From Tissierella creatinini (GTDB taxonomy: Bacteria; Bacillota; Clostridia; Tissierellales; Tissierellaceae), in assembly GCA_005046945.1 (NCBI GenBank), contig SUSS01000004.1, forward strand, positions 62,001-126,000: 64,000 nucleotides of DNA, written 5' to 3'. Shown here piece after piece: positions 48,340 to 57,523 of this stretch. Positions within the stretch are counted from its first letter, which is position 1. Each line of letters begins with the position of its first letter. Under the pieces are notes generated by a model, which saw only the letters and a list, made by a program, of their open reading frames with translations, did not search any database and was not told the DNA's origin. Position numbers and translations under genes: made by a program.

Positions 48340-48428
48340 GTTTTCCACTCAATCATTAATTCTTAATTATTTACTATTAGTTTGTTGTTTTTCACTGTTC
48401 ACTATTCACTGTTAGTTGTTCACTGCTT
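48340..48428. repeat. Degenerate short-tract repeat, locus 2
   Basis: Run of TTCACTGTTCACTATTCACTGTTAGTTGTT-type sequence between ung and trkH, sharing GTTAGTTGTTCACT with locus 3 near 59.65 kb. Confidence 0.55.
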
Positions 48429-49875
48429 ACACATCTCTTCTCCAACTTCTTGGAGCTATTAAAGATATTACTGTAAATAACTCCAATCTACCAAGTAGCA
48501 TTAATATTGTAAATAAGAACTTGGCAGGCTGAGAATAGTACACGAAGTTTCTTGTAGGTCCTGCAAAATCAAGACCAGGTCCAATGTTACCTAATGTGGC
48601 AGCAACAGAAGCTATAGCACTTTCAATATTTACTCCTTCCAACATTATTAATAAAGAGGAAACAACAAATATGAATAAATACAAGGCCATAAAACTAACT
48701 ATCCCCGATACGGTTTCATTTTGCATAATTCTGCCATTAACCTTAATAGGCATCATAGCTCTTGGATGGAATGATTTCCCAACCTCTCTTTTAATCATCT
48801 TAAGCATGACTAGAATACGTATGACTTTCATACCACCTGCAGTTGAGCCTGCACTTGCACCGGTAAACATTAGGAGCAGTAAAATCCCCTTACTAAAGCT
48901 AGGCCATAAATCAAAATCTACAGTAGCATAACCAGTTGTAGTCATTATGGAACTTACCTGAAAGTATGCATCTCTTAAAGCCAAGCCCATACTGTCATAG
49001 TTGGTAAAAAAAAGGTTTAATGCTATAGCTAAAACAGCAAGAACTATAATTATTAAATATAATCTTAGTTCCTCATCCTTAAAAACATCCCTAATCTTCC
49101 CCCTGTAACCCATGTAATAAAGGGAAAAATTGACCCCTGATAAAATCATAAATGTTCCAATAACTAAGTGTATATATGTAGAAGGATATGCTCCAACACT
49201 GCTATTATATGGGGCAAAACCTCCAGTACCAACTGTTCCAAATGTAAATACAAAGGAATCAAATAAATTCATTCCCCCCATAAGCAATAATATGACTTGA
49301 ATAAGTGTAATTATAATATAGGTTACATAAAGAATCTTCGCCGTATCCTTAATCCTGGGTGCTATTTTACCGGCAACAGGCCCTGGACTTTCGGCCTTGA
49401 ATATTTGAAATCCTTGAATTCCAAAGCTTGGTAGAAGTGCAAGGGTAAATACCAATATTCCCATACCACCTATCCAGTGAGTAAATGACCTCCAAAACAA
49501 AGTACCTCTTGGTAATATCTCCACATTTGCCAAAATAGTAGAACCCGTAGTAGTAAATCCAGAAACTATTTCAAATAGTGCATCAATATAAGTAGTAGTA
49601 TTCCCAGCTAAATATAGCGGTAATGCTCCTAAAATAGATGCAAATATCCACCCCAGGGTTACTATAGCAAAGCCATCTCTTGCTATAATTCTGTGATGAA
49701 CCTTCTTTCTTGATGCTAATACTACTCCAATTAAAGCTGTCAGTAGTATAGTAAAGAGGAAGGCTGAAGCATCATTACCCTTTGTAAATACAGAAATTAT
49801 ATACGAAGGCACCATCAGAAACGATTCAATTAGTAGAATTATTCCTAATACCTTTAGTACGATTCCATAATTCAC
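48427..49875 (-). CDS. trkH: Trk potassium transporter membrane subunit
   Basis: 482-residue K+ channel-like subunit with about ten helices. Four selectivity-filter segments are recognisable: SGFTTTGST, FGTVGTGGFAPY, IMTTTGYAT and ATLGNIGPG. GTG start behind GAGGGGG; it overlaps trkA by 50 bases, a tight coupling. Confidence 0.95.
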   Translation of the reverse strand: MNYGIVLKVLGIILLIESFLMVPSYIISVFTKGNDASAFLFTILLTALIGVVLASRKKVHHRIIARDGFAIVTLGWIFASILGALPLYLAGNTTTYIDALFEIVSGFTTTGSTILANVEILPRGTLFWRSFTHWIGGMGILVFTLALLPSFGIQGFQIFKAESPGPVAGKIAPRIKDTAKILYVTYIIITLIQVILLLMGGMNLFDSFVFTFGTVGTGGFAPYNSSVGAYPSTYIHLVIGTFMILSGVNFSLYYMGYRGKIRDVFKDEELRLYLIIIVLAVLAIALNLFFTNYDSMGLALRDAYFQVSSIMTTTGYATVDFDLWPSFSKGILLLLMFTGASAGSTAGGMKVIRILVMLKMIKREVGKSFHPRAMMPIKVNGRIMQNETVSGIVSFMALYLFIFVVSSLLIMLEGVNIESAIASVAATLGNIGPGLDFAGPTRNFVYYSQPAKFLFTILMLLGRLELFTVISLIAPRSWRRDV

Positions 49876-51232
49876 TAAGCATCCCCCCTCGTTGTTTATT
49901 AAAAAACATCTTCAATTTATCCAAATCTTCGTTAAGGCAAAAAACTACTATTCTATCATTAGGCTTAATAATAGTTTTCCCCTTAGGAATAATAACCTCT
50001 CCATATCTAACTAGGGCTCCAATTATTATACCCTTAGGAAGATTTAAATCAGCAATAGGCTTATTGACGATTGGCAGATCCTTATCTATTATTATCTCAG
50101 TAACCTCTGCACCTCCTCCAAGAAGCAGTGATACGGATATAACCTTCCCACCTCTGATATATTTTAGGATATTACTTGCGGTTATATATACAGGATTAAC
50201 AGCCACATCTATTCCCAATTTGTCAATTATTCTAATATAATTAGATCTACTGATCTTTGCTATTGTTTTAGATACACCTGATTGCTTTGCCATAACTGCC
50301 ATGAGAAGGTTTTCCTCATCAAATCCTGTTACTCCAACAAAAGCATCCATAGATGAAAGAGATTCTTCATCCAATAGATGCATATCAGTACCATCCCCAT
50401 GAATAATAAGGACATTATTCAATAACTCTGATAGCTCCAAACATCTTTCTTTATCCTGCTCAACTAATGTAACTTGAATTTTAGATTTAGACAGTTTATC
50501 AGCTAAATAATAACCTATGTTTCCTCCTCCAAGAATCATTACCCTATCTACGGTTTTCTTGTTATAATCATCTATAAAATGAGCACTTACCTTTTCAACC
50601 TCATCACTCTTACCTATTATATGTATTACATCTCCTTCTAGGAGCTCTGTATTACCATCAGGAATCATCATTTCTCCATTTCTTGATATGGCTGTTATCA
50701 ATAGTTTTTCAAATCCCACTAAATCTTTCAACTTCTTACCAACAAAGACCTCATTATAATGAATGTTAAAATCTAACATCTGAACTTTTCCACTGGCAAA
50801 ATCACCAGTATTAAGGCCATAACTCTTTAAAAGATATTTGTAAATGTAGGCAGCTGTTGCTAAATCAGGATTTATGGTATGATCGATACCTAATTCCGTC
50901 TTAATAAAATCCAATTGCTTCATATATTCTGGATTTCTAATACGTGCAATGGTCTGTTCACAGCCAAGCTTCTTTGCTAATGCACAGATTACCGTGTTAG
51001 TTTCATCACTATCAGTAGACGCTACTAAAAGATTAAAGCTTTGGATATCCAACTCTTTCAACATCTTAATATCTGTACCATTTGCTACAACAGTTAATAC
51101 ATCCATATGCTCATTTATTTTATCTATTACCTTAGAACTTATATCTATTACAGTCACATCTATATTCTCATGTACAAAGGATTCAGCTAGTTTCTGGCCA
51201 AGCTTACCTGCCCCTACTATGATTACCTTCAA
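49826..51232 (-). CDS. trkA: Trk potassium transporter NAD-binding regulator
   Basis: About 468-residue peripheral subunit with two RCK_N Rossmann domains (VIIVGAGKLGQKLAES at the start, MILGGGNIGYYLAD near residue 230) and two RCK_C domains. TTG 51232 is chosen because AGGGGTGA is spaced for it and the usual MKVIIVGAG start results. It gates TrkH. Confidence 0.95.
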   Translation of the reverse strand: MKVIIVGAGKLGQKLAESFVHENIDVTVIDISSKVIDKINEHMDVLTVVANGTDIKMLKELDIQSFNLLVASTDSDETNTVICALAKKLGCEQTIARIRNPEYMKQLDFIKTELGIDHTINPDLATAAYIYKYLLKSYGLNTGDFASGKVQMLDFNIHYNEVFVGKKLKDLVGFEKLLITAISRNGEMMIPDGNTELLEGDVIHIIGKSDEVEKVSAHFIDDYNKKTVDRVMILGGGNIGYYLADKLSKSKIQVTLVEQDKERCLELSELLNNVLIIHGDGTDMHLLDEESLSSMDAFVGVTGFDEENLLMAVMAKQSGVSKTIAKISRSNYIRIIDKLGIDVAVNPVYITASNILKYIRGGKVISVSLLLGGGAEVTEIIIDKDLPIVNKPIADLNLPKGIIIGALVRYGEVIIPKGKTIIKPNDRIVVFCLNEDLDKLKMFFNKQRGGMLSELWNRTKGIRNNSTN

Positions 51233-51279
51233 TATTCTCACCCCTATGCTAAATATAACAAATTCTACTAAATAATTAA

Positions 51280-51304
51280 ACCCCAATAAAAAATATATTG
51301 GGGT
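51280..51304 (-). terminator. Terminator of the thiol-synthesis pair
   Basis: ACCCCAATA/TATTGGGGT stem with a 7-base loop downstream of the ATP-grasp gene; the exit run is T-rich but interrupted. Confidence 0.65.
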
Positions 51305-51360
51305 CTAGATTAAAGTCTACTTAGCCTACTCTATTTTGATGTTTGTATTTACCTATCCTT

Positions 51361-52683
51361 TTACCTCTTCACCAATATATTCGGCAAGGTATAATAATCC
51401 GTAACTCCTGATATTATATTGTTCTTTCCAATTCTGGTATATAGACCTGCAAACTCTTCCTTGTATATAAACATGCCTATTATGCTCTTAAAGCTATCCT
51501 CTTCTGCTTTTCCATCCTTAAAGACTATATGGTCTCTTCTTATTGGCTCATAGAATTCTTGGAATATATAGTGGGTATTCCATACCTCTTCTAATCTTTT
51601 CTTCCATTCCCCTTGACTTAAGTCTCTACCGACAAATACTCCCTGGGAGGCATTCATATCCTTTGGTTTCATTATATATTTATCCTTGTTCTTTAAAACC
51701 ATTTCAAAGGTAGACATATCCCCTTCAAATAAGCCTGTTAGGGGTATATGTTTCTTTACAAAATCTCTCTCTTCTTCAGTGAAAAGTTCTAGGGTATCCT
51801 CGTCATGAAGGATTTTAAAGATTATCTTATTGTGGACTACTTGGGATTTAATGGACCCTATGCAGCAGAAGGCTTTATTCTTATAAGCTTCTATAAAACC
51901 TGGTATCTGCTCTGCCTTTTCTATTAGCTCGAAGGTTACTAGCCTTCTATAGACCATATCTATCCTATAATCATCCTTATAAAGTCCACCATCTTTATAT
52001 ATTAAATCCCTTGGGTCTGCAATTATACAATTATATCCATGCCTTCTATAGGATTTCATAAACTCTTCAAATTCAGCAGTTGTTCCGCTTTCAACAAAGT
52101 CAACTATGGCTACGTTATGTTTGTTCTCATCTGGGTCATATTTATTAAGTATTTCTATACTTTTCTCTATCCAAGAGTCTATAAGTTCAAAATAATCAAG
52201 CTCATATATTTCTCCAAAATCCCTTAAGGCCTCTGACTCCAAAAATATCCTTCCTAGGGTGTTGTCCTCGTTCATTGCCGAAGAACCATCTGTATTGATT
52301 TCACAGAACATAAAGTCATCCAAATCCTTATAGAATATATCAAATCTTCCTATAGGTACATTTATATCATAATCGTTGTCCACCTCTATAAGCTCTTCAA
52401 TCAGCTTGGGGAATCCAAATTTTTTTCTAAATTCTTTATTCCCAACATAATGGTTTGTTACCTTGTTGCTTATAGAAATAATCATGTTGCTAATATAATC
52501 GAAGTTTTCTATATCTTTTTCTGTAAAAAACATTGGATGATAAAGAAAGGGAACTGGTTTTCCTTTATATTTAGCATTTGAATTTGCTACCTTTTCTAAG
52601 GTTATTTCATAATCTCTAGCATATTTTTCAGGATTACTCAATATCAAATCTATATATTCCTTATTTATTTCCAATGCATCCAT
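51361..52683 (-). CDS. ATP-grasp ligase, glutathionylspermidine-synthase-like
   Basis: 440-residue protein with the circularly permuted ATP-grasp pattern of glutathionylspermidine synthase-like enzymes. FCEINTDGSSAMNEDN near residue 128 is the Mg/ATP site, and YIMKPKDMNASQGVFVGRD near 340 is the ATP-lysine strand. It lies five bases after a glutamate-cysteine ligase. The pair should therefore extend gamma-glutamylcysteine with a further amine or amino acid. Whether the product is glutathione or another thiol is unknown. Confidence 0.75.
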   Translation of the reverse strand: MDALEINKEYIDLILSNPEKYARDYEITLEKVANSNAKYKGKPVPFLYHPMFFTEKDIENFDYISNMIISISNKVTNHYVGNKEFRKKFGFPKLIEELIEVDNDYDINVPIGRFDIFYKDLDDFMFCEINTDGSSAMNEDNTLGRIFLESEALRDFGEIYELDYFELIDSWIEKSIEILNKYDPDENKHNVAIVDFVESGTTAEFEEFMKSYRRHGYNCIIADPRDLIYKDGGLYKDDYRIDMVYRRLVTFELIEKAEQIPGFIEAYKNKAFCCIGSIKSQVVHNKIIFKILHDEDTLELFTEEERDFVKKHIPLTGLFEGDMSTFEMVLKNKDKYIMKPKDMNASQGVFVGRDLSQGEWKKRLEEVWNTHYIFQEFYEPIRRDHIVFKDGKAEEDSFKSIIGMFIYKEEFAGLYTRIGKNNIISGVTDYYTLPNILVKR

Positions 52684-52687
52684 TTAA

Positions 52688-53986
52688 TCAACTCCTCTTA
52701 AGGCCATTTAGCAGGCACCACTCTAGAGCCTTCTTCTTACCATCTTTTTCTCTTTCCTTTGTTATCATATATGGATTCTTCCCATTCTTTAACATAGCCT
52801 CCAAGGGAAGTATGTACTCTTTCTCTTCTTCATCTAGTCCTGACTTTGCTATATCCACTATATATCGTCCGATTTCCAATATAGTCTTACCATTGTAAAT
52901 AGTATCAAGACCTAAATCATCCATTTCTTCCTTTGCCTTTAGTACATCCTCAGCACTTATATCTTTTATTAGTTCATATATTTTATTTAAGTTGTCCTCA
53001 TTATATAGGATTCCCTTCCATAATGCCGGTGCTGCCATGCTTAGTGGATAAGGGACCTCGTCCATCATACGTATTTCAAGATACTTTTTAGTCCTTACAT
53101 CGGGGAAAAACATAGTTAAGAAATGCTCCAGCTCCTTAAGCTTGTAATCATCAGGATCAAGCAAGTCCTTTACCTTTTTATCTCCAGTAGAGTATGCAAG
53201 TCCATCCTTTACCTCTAGAATTGGAGGATTGTTTAGTATGAATTCTGCATACTTTTCATAGCCATAGTCATCATCCAATGCTCCTGGTACTATGCCTGAC
53301 CTTTGCTTGTCGGTATTCTCCCATATATGGGCCCTTATGGCATGTCGGTCTCTTATTTGGCCTTCATAATATCTTGCATTTTCAAATATGGTATATATAA
53401 CTGGTGAAAGGGCATTTATTATTCTAAATTTCTTCCTATAGTCCTCTTCACTGGTATAGTCCACAGAAACTTGAAGGGCACAGGTTCCCTTCATCATATT
53501 GTGGGCATGGGTACCTGTTTTCTTGAAGTAGTTGAACATAAAGTCATATCGCTTCTTAGGCAATATCTTTATATCCTCGATTTTAGTCACGGGATGATAA
53601 CCTGTAGCCATGAGACCTTGTCCTTTTGCCTCAAGGATTGGTATTATCTCATCTAAGAATTCTAAGTATAATTCCTCAATATCTGCTATTCTAGCCTTGG
53701 CACCTAAGCTTAACTCTAGCTGGCTTCCCGGTTCAAGAGTGATAGACTTATCTCCCTTATCTAGTCCTAGGATATATTCCCCTTCATAAGTACCTTCCCA
53801 ACCATTCTTTTCAAGGTCTTTGAGGGTTTCTGCAACTCCACCTTCCCCATAATAGGATATGGTCTTTAAAGTTTCTAAATCTATAACAAAGTGTTCAAGT
53901 TCAACACCTAACTTTAATTCATTTTCTTTCTTTTCTCCGCTACCTATATATTTAGTTATTTCTTCTACCTGTCTTTTATAATTCAT
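52688..53986 (-). CDS. Glutamate-cysteine ligase (GCS2 type)
   Basis: 432-residue ligase of the plant/alphaproteobacterial GCS2 group, making gamma-glutamylcysteine. Motifs: GVELEHFVID near residue 30, LEPGSQLELSLG near 85, GTCALQVSVDY near 165, and KKYLEIRMMDEVP near 310. Length is usual. The downstream ATP-grasp gene probably finishes the thiol. Confidence 0.9.
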   Translation of the reverse strand: MNYKRQVEEITKYIGSGEKKENELKLGVELEHFVIDLETLKTISYYGEGGVAETLKDLEKNGWEGTYEGEYILGLDKGDKSITLEPGSQLELSLGAKARIADIEELYLEFLDEIIPILEAKGQGLMATGYHPVTKIEDIKILPKKRYDFMFNYFKKTGTHAHNMMKGTCALQVSVDYTSEEDYRKKFRIINALSPVIYTIFENARYYEGQIRDRHAIRAHIWENTDKQRSGIVPGALDDDYGYEKYAEFILNNPPILEVKDGLAYSTGDKKVKDLLDPDDYKLKELEHFLTMFFPDVRTKKYLEIRMMDEVPYPLSMAAPALWKGILYNEDNLNKIYELIKDISAEDVLKAKEEMDDLGLDTIYNGKTILEIGRYIVDIAKSGLDEEEKEYILPLEAMLKNGKNPYMITKEREKDGKKKALEWCLLNGLKRS

Positions 53987-54064
53987 AGTAGCCTCTCTCC
54001 CTATATGTATTTAAAACATCTTTATACATATACCCAATAATCTTGTTTTTCACTTTTATAAAGC

Positions 54065-55651
54065 TTAAGATTCCTTAACCACTTGATTTGCAACCTCTTC
54101 AGCTACCTTAATTCCATCTACAGCTGCAGAAATTATCCCCCCTGCATAGCCTGCACCTTCACCAAGAGGATATATTCCCTTAATATTGGATTGAAGGCTT
54201 TCGTCTCTTACAATTCTAATTGGAGATGAGCTCCTAGTTTCTACCCCTGTCATTATAGCGTCTTCTGAAGCATAACCCCTTATCTTTCTATCGAAATCCA
54301 CTAATGCTAGTTTTAAGGTCTCTGTTACATAGTCCGGTAAACACTCCCTTAAATCAGCCATGGTCACACCTGGCATATAGGTTGGATGTATATCTCCAGA
54401 ATTATTGGATGGCATGTTTTTAAGAAAATCTCCTACCCTTTGAGCTGGTGCTTTATAATTGCCGCCTCCAATTTTAAAGGCTAGGGATTCCCACTTTCTT
54501 TGAAAGTCAACTCCTGCAAGTGGATGGTCACTTCCATAATCTTCAGGATTTACTCCAACAAGTAGGGCAGAGTTGGCATTCTCCTTATCCCTGGCATGAT
54601 AGCTCATACCATTAGTAACCACCATATTTTCCTCAGAGCTTGCTGCAACTACCATGCCTCCCGGACACATACAGAAGGTATAGGCACTCCTTCCATTAGG
54701 AAAATGTCCTGAAAGCTTATAGTCTGCTGCTCCTAATTTATTTGCAAAAGAACCATACTGGTTTTCGTTAATAAGACTTTGAGGATGCTCAATTCTTACC
54801 CCTATACTAAAACCTTTTTGATTTATCTCCAACCCCTTACCATAAAGCATATTGAATGTATCTCTGGCGCTATGACCTAGGGCAAGCATGACCTTTTCAC
54901 ATTTTATTACTTCTTCATCATTAATCTTGATGCCTATTAGCTTGTTATCCTCTATCAATAAATCCGTCATCTTGCTACTAAATCTAACCTCACCACCAAG
55001 AGAGATAATAGTACTCCGTATGTTCTTAACAACATTTCTCAATATATCAGTTCCAATATGAGGCTTGTTTAAATATAGGATCTCTTCAGGTGCTCCAGCC
55101 CCTACAAATTCTTCTAGGACCTTTCTACATCTTGGGTCCTTGATTAAAGTAGTTAGCTTGCCATCGGAAAAAGTTCCAGCTCCACCCTCCCCAAATTGAA
55201 CGTTAGATTCAGTATTTAATTTCCCAGTCTCCCAAAACAAATCTATATCCTTAGCCCTCTCATCAACATCTTTACCTCTTTCCAGGATTATAGGCTTAAA
55301 TCCCATCTGAGCTAAAGCTAGACCTGCAAAAATACCCCCTGGACCAAAGCCCACTATCACCGGTCTTGTAAATTCCTTTGGAGCCTTAATATTATAATCA
55401 TATTTAAGTATTGGAGTCTTTATTATTCCCTTCTTAGCATATCTTTTAAGTAGAACATCCTCCTTATCTACCTCTATATCTACAGAATAGACAAAATGTA
55501 TATCATTCTTCTTTCTTGCATCAATGGATTTCTTAAATATTCTATAGCTTTTTATAGATTCTTCACCTATATTAAGCTTGGTTGATATATCCTTTATTAA
55601 TCTAGATTCATCTTCATCTAGAGAAAGTTTAATCTCTGGTATTCTTATCAT
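54065..55651 (-). CDS. FAD-dependent dehydrogenase (COG2509)
   Basis: 528-residue flavoprotein. A small N-terminal domain is followed by the dinucleotide motif VIVGFGPGGIFAGLALAQMG near residue 98. FGEGGAGTFSDGKLTT near 155 and a C-terminal YPLGEGAGYAGGIISAAVDG near 500 mark the family. Its physiological substrate is unknown. It follows the CDF gene by four bases. Confidence 0.9.
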   Translation of the reverse strand: MIRIPEIKLSLDEDESRLIKDISTKLNIGEESIKSYRIFKKSIDARKKNDIHFVYSVDIEVDKEDVLLKRYAKKGIIKTPILKYDYNIKAPKEFTRPVIVGFGPGGIFAGLALAQMGFKPIILERGKDVDERAKDIDLFWETGKLNTESNVQFGEGGAGTFSDGKLTTLIKDPRCRKVLEEFVGAGAPEEILYLNKPHIGTDILRNVVKNIRSTIISLGGEVRFSSKMTDLLIEDNKLIGIKINDEEVIKCEKVMLALGHSARDTFNMLYGKGLEINQKGFSIGVRIEHPQSLINENQYGSFANKLGAADYKLSGHFPNGRSAYTFCMCPGGMVVAASSEENMVVTNGMSYHARDKENANSALLVGVNPEDYGSDHPLAGVDFQRKWESLAFKIGGGNYKAPAQRVGDFLKNMPSNNSGDIHPTYMPGVTMADLRECLPDYVTETLKLALVDFDRKIRGYASEDAIMTGVETRSSSPIRIVRDESLQSNIKGIYPLGEGAGYAGGIISAAVDGIKVAEEVANQVVKES

Positions 55652-55655
55652 TATC

Positions 55656-56840
55656 TCACCTATTTTTATATTCTATATCTACGATTATGTTACACTTCAT
55701 TCCAATACATTTTTCTTCTATTATCCCTTCCATGCTCTCCTTTATGCTGTCATCTGTGTCCTCTTTATTTAGGAGATTTCCGTCTACTACAACATGGAAT
55801 TCAATTATTTCTTTCTTATCATCTTCTAGTATTTGAAAATCATGCATGGACTTGACTATTGGCTCCTTCTTAATTATCTTCTTTATCTCTTGCCTTAATT
55901 TAAATCTTTCCTTGGATTCGGGGCCAAGGGGATCCATGTGGACTACAAGGGTTAAATCATATTTTTCTCCAACTTCCCTTTCCATTTGGTCAATTACATC
56001 ATGAATTTCAATTACATCAACCTCAGCAGGGAATTCAACATCTATAGTGGCCATGGTTTTACCTGCTCCATAAGTATGAATAAGGAGGTCATGGGAACCG
56101 GTTATATAATCATAGGAGCCCACATCTTCATAGATATTTTTAATAAGGTCTTCGTCAGGAGCTTCACCTATTAAAGGGCTAATGGTATCCTTCACTAAAT
56201 TATATCCGTTATACATTATCAATAAAGATACTATTATCCCAACTATCCCATCTATGGGTAAAGTGGTGAATTGCCCCAGAACTATGGATAATACAACTAC
56301 AGATGTAGTCATTACATCCCCAAGTGCATCCTGGGCTGTGGCTTTAAGTCCTGCAGAATTTATCTTATCGCCTAAATTTTTATTAAAAGCACTTAACCAG
56401 ACCTTTGATCCTATGGATATGATTAGAATAATAAAGGAGAAGAGTTCAAATTTTACAGGTACAGGATTTACTATTCTATCATAGGAAGTCTGAATAAATT
56501 GAAAACCTACAAGAATTACCATGAAGGCTACCATGAGGGCTGCTATATATTCTAATCTCCCATGTCCATAGGGATGTTCCTTATCAGCCGGTTTTGCCGA
56601 TAGATTAAAGCCCACTATGGTGATTATTGAAGAAGCTGTATCAGACAAGTTATTAATAGCATCTGCTATAACGCTGACAGATGATATTAAAAGCCCTATG
56701 GATAGCTTTATTATGGATAGTAAAATATTTATTATAAGACCAACTATAGAGGCAAGATAACCTACCTTAATTCTAGTGTCCTTATTAGTATAATCATTGT
56801 TCCCTTTTAGGGTCATCTTAAGTAAATAATCAGTAAGCAT
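55656..56840 (-). CDS. Cation diffusion facilitator efflux protein
   Basis: About 394-residue CDF exporter with six helices. The metal site pairs HPYGHGRLEY and DAINNLSD in TM2/TM5 neighbourhood with DALGD, and two consecutive C-terminal cytosolic metal-binding folds are seen. It probably exports Zn, Mn or Fe in exchange for protons. TTG 56846 is in frame, but GGAG is better spaced for ATG 56840. Confidence 0.92.
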   Translation of the reverse strand: MLTDYLLKMTLKGNNDYTNKDTRIKVGYLASIVGLIINILLSIIKLSIGLLISSVSVIADAINNLSDTASSIITIVGFNLSAKPADKEHPYGHGRLEYIAALMVAFMVILVGFQFIQTSYDRIVNPVPVKFELFSFIILIISIGSKVWLSAFNKNLGDKINSAGLKATAQDALGDVMTTSVVVLSIVLGQFTTLPIDGIVGIIVSLLIMYNGYNLVKDTISPLIGEAPDEDLIKNIYEDVGSYDYITGSHDLLIHTYGAGKTMATIDVEFPAEVDVIEIHDVIDQMEREVGEKYDLTLVVHMDPLGPESKERFKLRQEIKKIIKKEPIVKSMHDFQILEDDKKEIIEFHVVVDGNLLNKEDTDDSIKESMEGIIEEKCIGMKCNIIVDIEYKNR

Positions 56841-56967
56841 TATCAATTGACTCCTTTTTTTAACTACTATGTAATGTAGTATTTATCATTATTACCCTTT
56901 TTAGGTGAAAATTTAACAAAGGCAATAATATTCTATTATATATCATATTGCAAAGAAATGTCCCTAC

Positions 56968-57001
56968 AAAAATAAGACCCCAGTTTGTACAAACCAGAGT
57001 C
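56968..57001 (-). terminator. Terminator of osmC
   Basis: Minus-strand GACTCTGGTTTG-TAC-AAACTGGGGTC stem followed by TTATTTTT. Confidence 0.85.
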
Positions 57002-57008
57002 TTAATTC

Positions 57009-57401
57009 TTATTTTGTTGTTATCTCGAATTTAGGAGGTGTTTGAAGATGTTTTTTTACTGTACATAAGTCCATTGAGTTTACAATTGCACTTTTATATT
57101 TTTCTGGGAAGCCTTCTGGTAGTTTAAGGTCTAAATTAACCTTGCTAATTAACCCTGTACTCATATTTCTCTCTAAATCCATGGAAATACTCATACCTTC
57201 TGTAGAAATCCCTTTACTATTACAAAATCCAAGTGCATAAATACCAGCACATGTAGCAATGGACCCTAAGAATAACTCAAATGGCGAAGGTGCGCTACCT
57301 TCTCCACCAGCTACCACCGGCTGATCCGTCTTAATCACTTGATCTCTAAGTCTTGCATCAACTCTAAGGCCACCAGGAAACTCAACGTTTAAATAGGACA
57401 T
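57009..57401 (-). CDS. OsmC-family peroxide reductase-like protein
   Basis: About 130-residue OsmC/Ohr-fold protein. The two catalytic Cys of the family are seen: ATCAGIYALGF near residue 55 and DLCTVKKHLQT near 115. Such proteins reduce organic peroxides or handle persulfides. GGAGTG fits ATG 57401. Its promoter holds a CsoR/CstR-type operator. Confidence 0.88.
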   Translation of the reverse strand: MSYLNVEFPGGLRVDARLRDQVIKTDQPVVAGGEGSAPSPFELFLGSIATCAGIYALGFCNSKGISTEGMSISMDLERNMSTGLISKVNLDLKLPEGFPEKYKSAIVNSMDLCTVKKHLQTPPKFEITTK

Positions 57402-57438
57402 ATTTATCACTCCAATTAGTATAATAATTTATATGATT

Positions 57439-57467
57439 ATTATACCACAATACCCCCCTGGTGTATA
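57439..57467 (-). promoter_or_regulatory. osmC promoter with CsoR/CstR-type operator
   Basis: Minus-strand TATACA (57467-57462), 17-base spacer and TATAAT (57444-57439). The palindrome ATACACC-AGG-GGGGTAT (57466-57450) fills the spacer, as in operators of the CsoR family that sense Cu or persulfide. Confidence 0.55.
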
Positions 57468-57474
57468 TGGTAAT

Positions 57475-57520
57475 CTTTAAAAAACCTCACCATATTTATT
57501 AAGGTGAGGCTTTTTTAAAG
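57475..57520 (-). terminator. Terminator of hcp
   Basis: CTTTAAAAAACCTCACC/GGTGAGGCTTTTTTAAAG hairpin four bases after the hcp stop, with a six-T run. Confidence 0.9.
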
Positions 57521-57523
57521 ATA

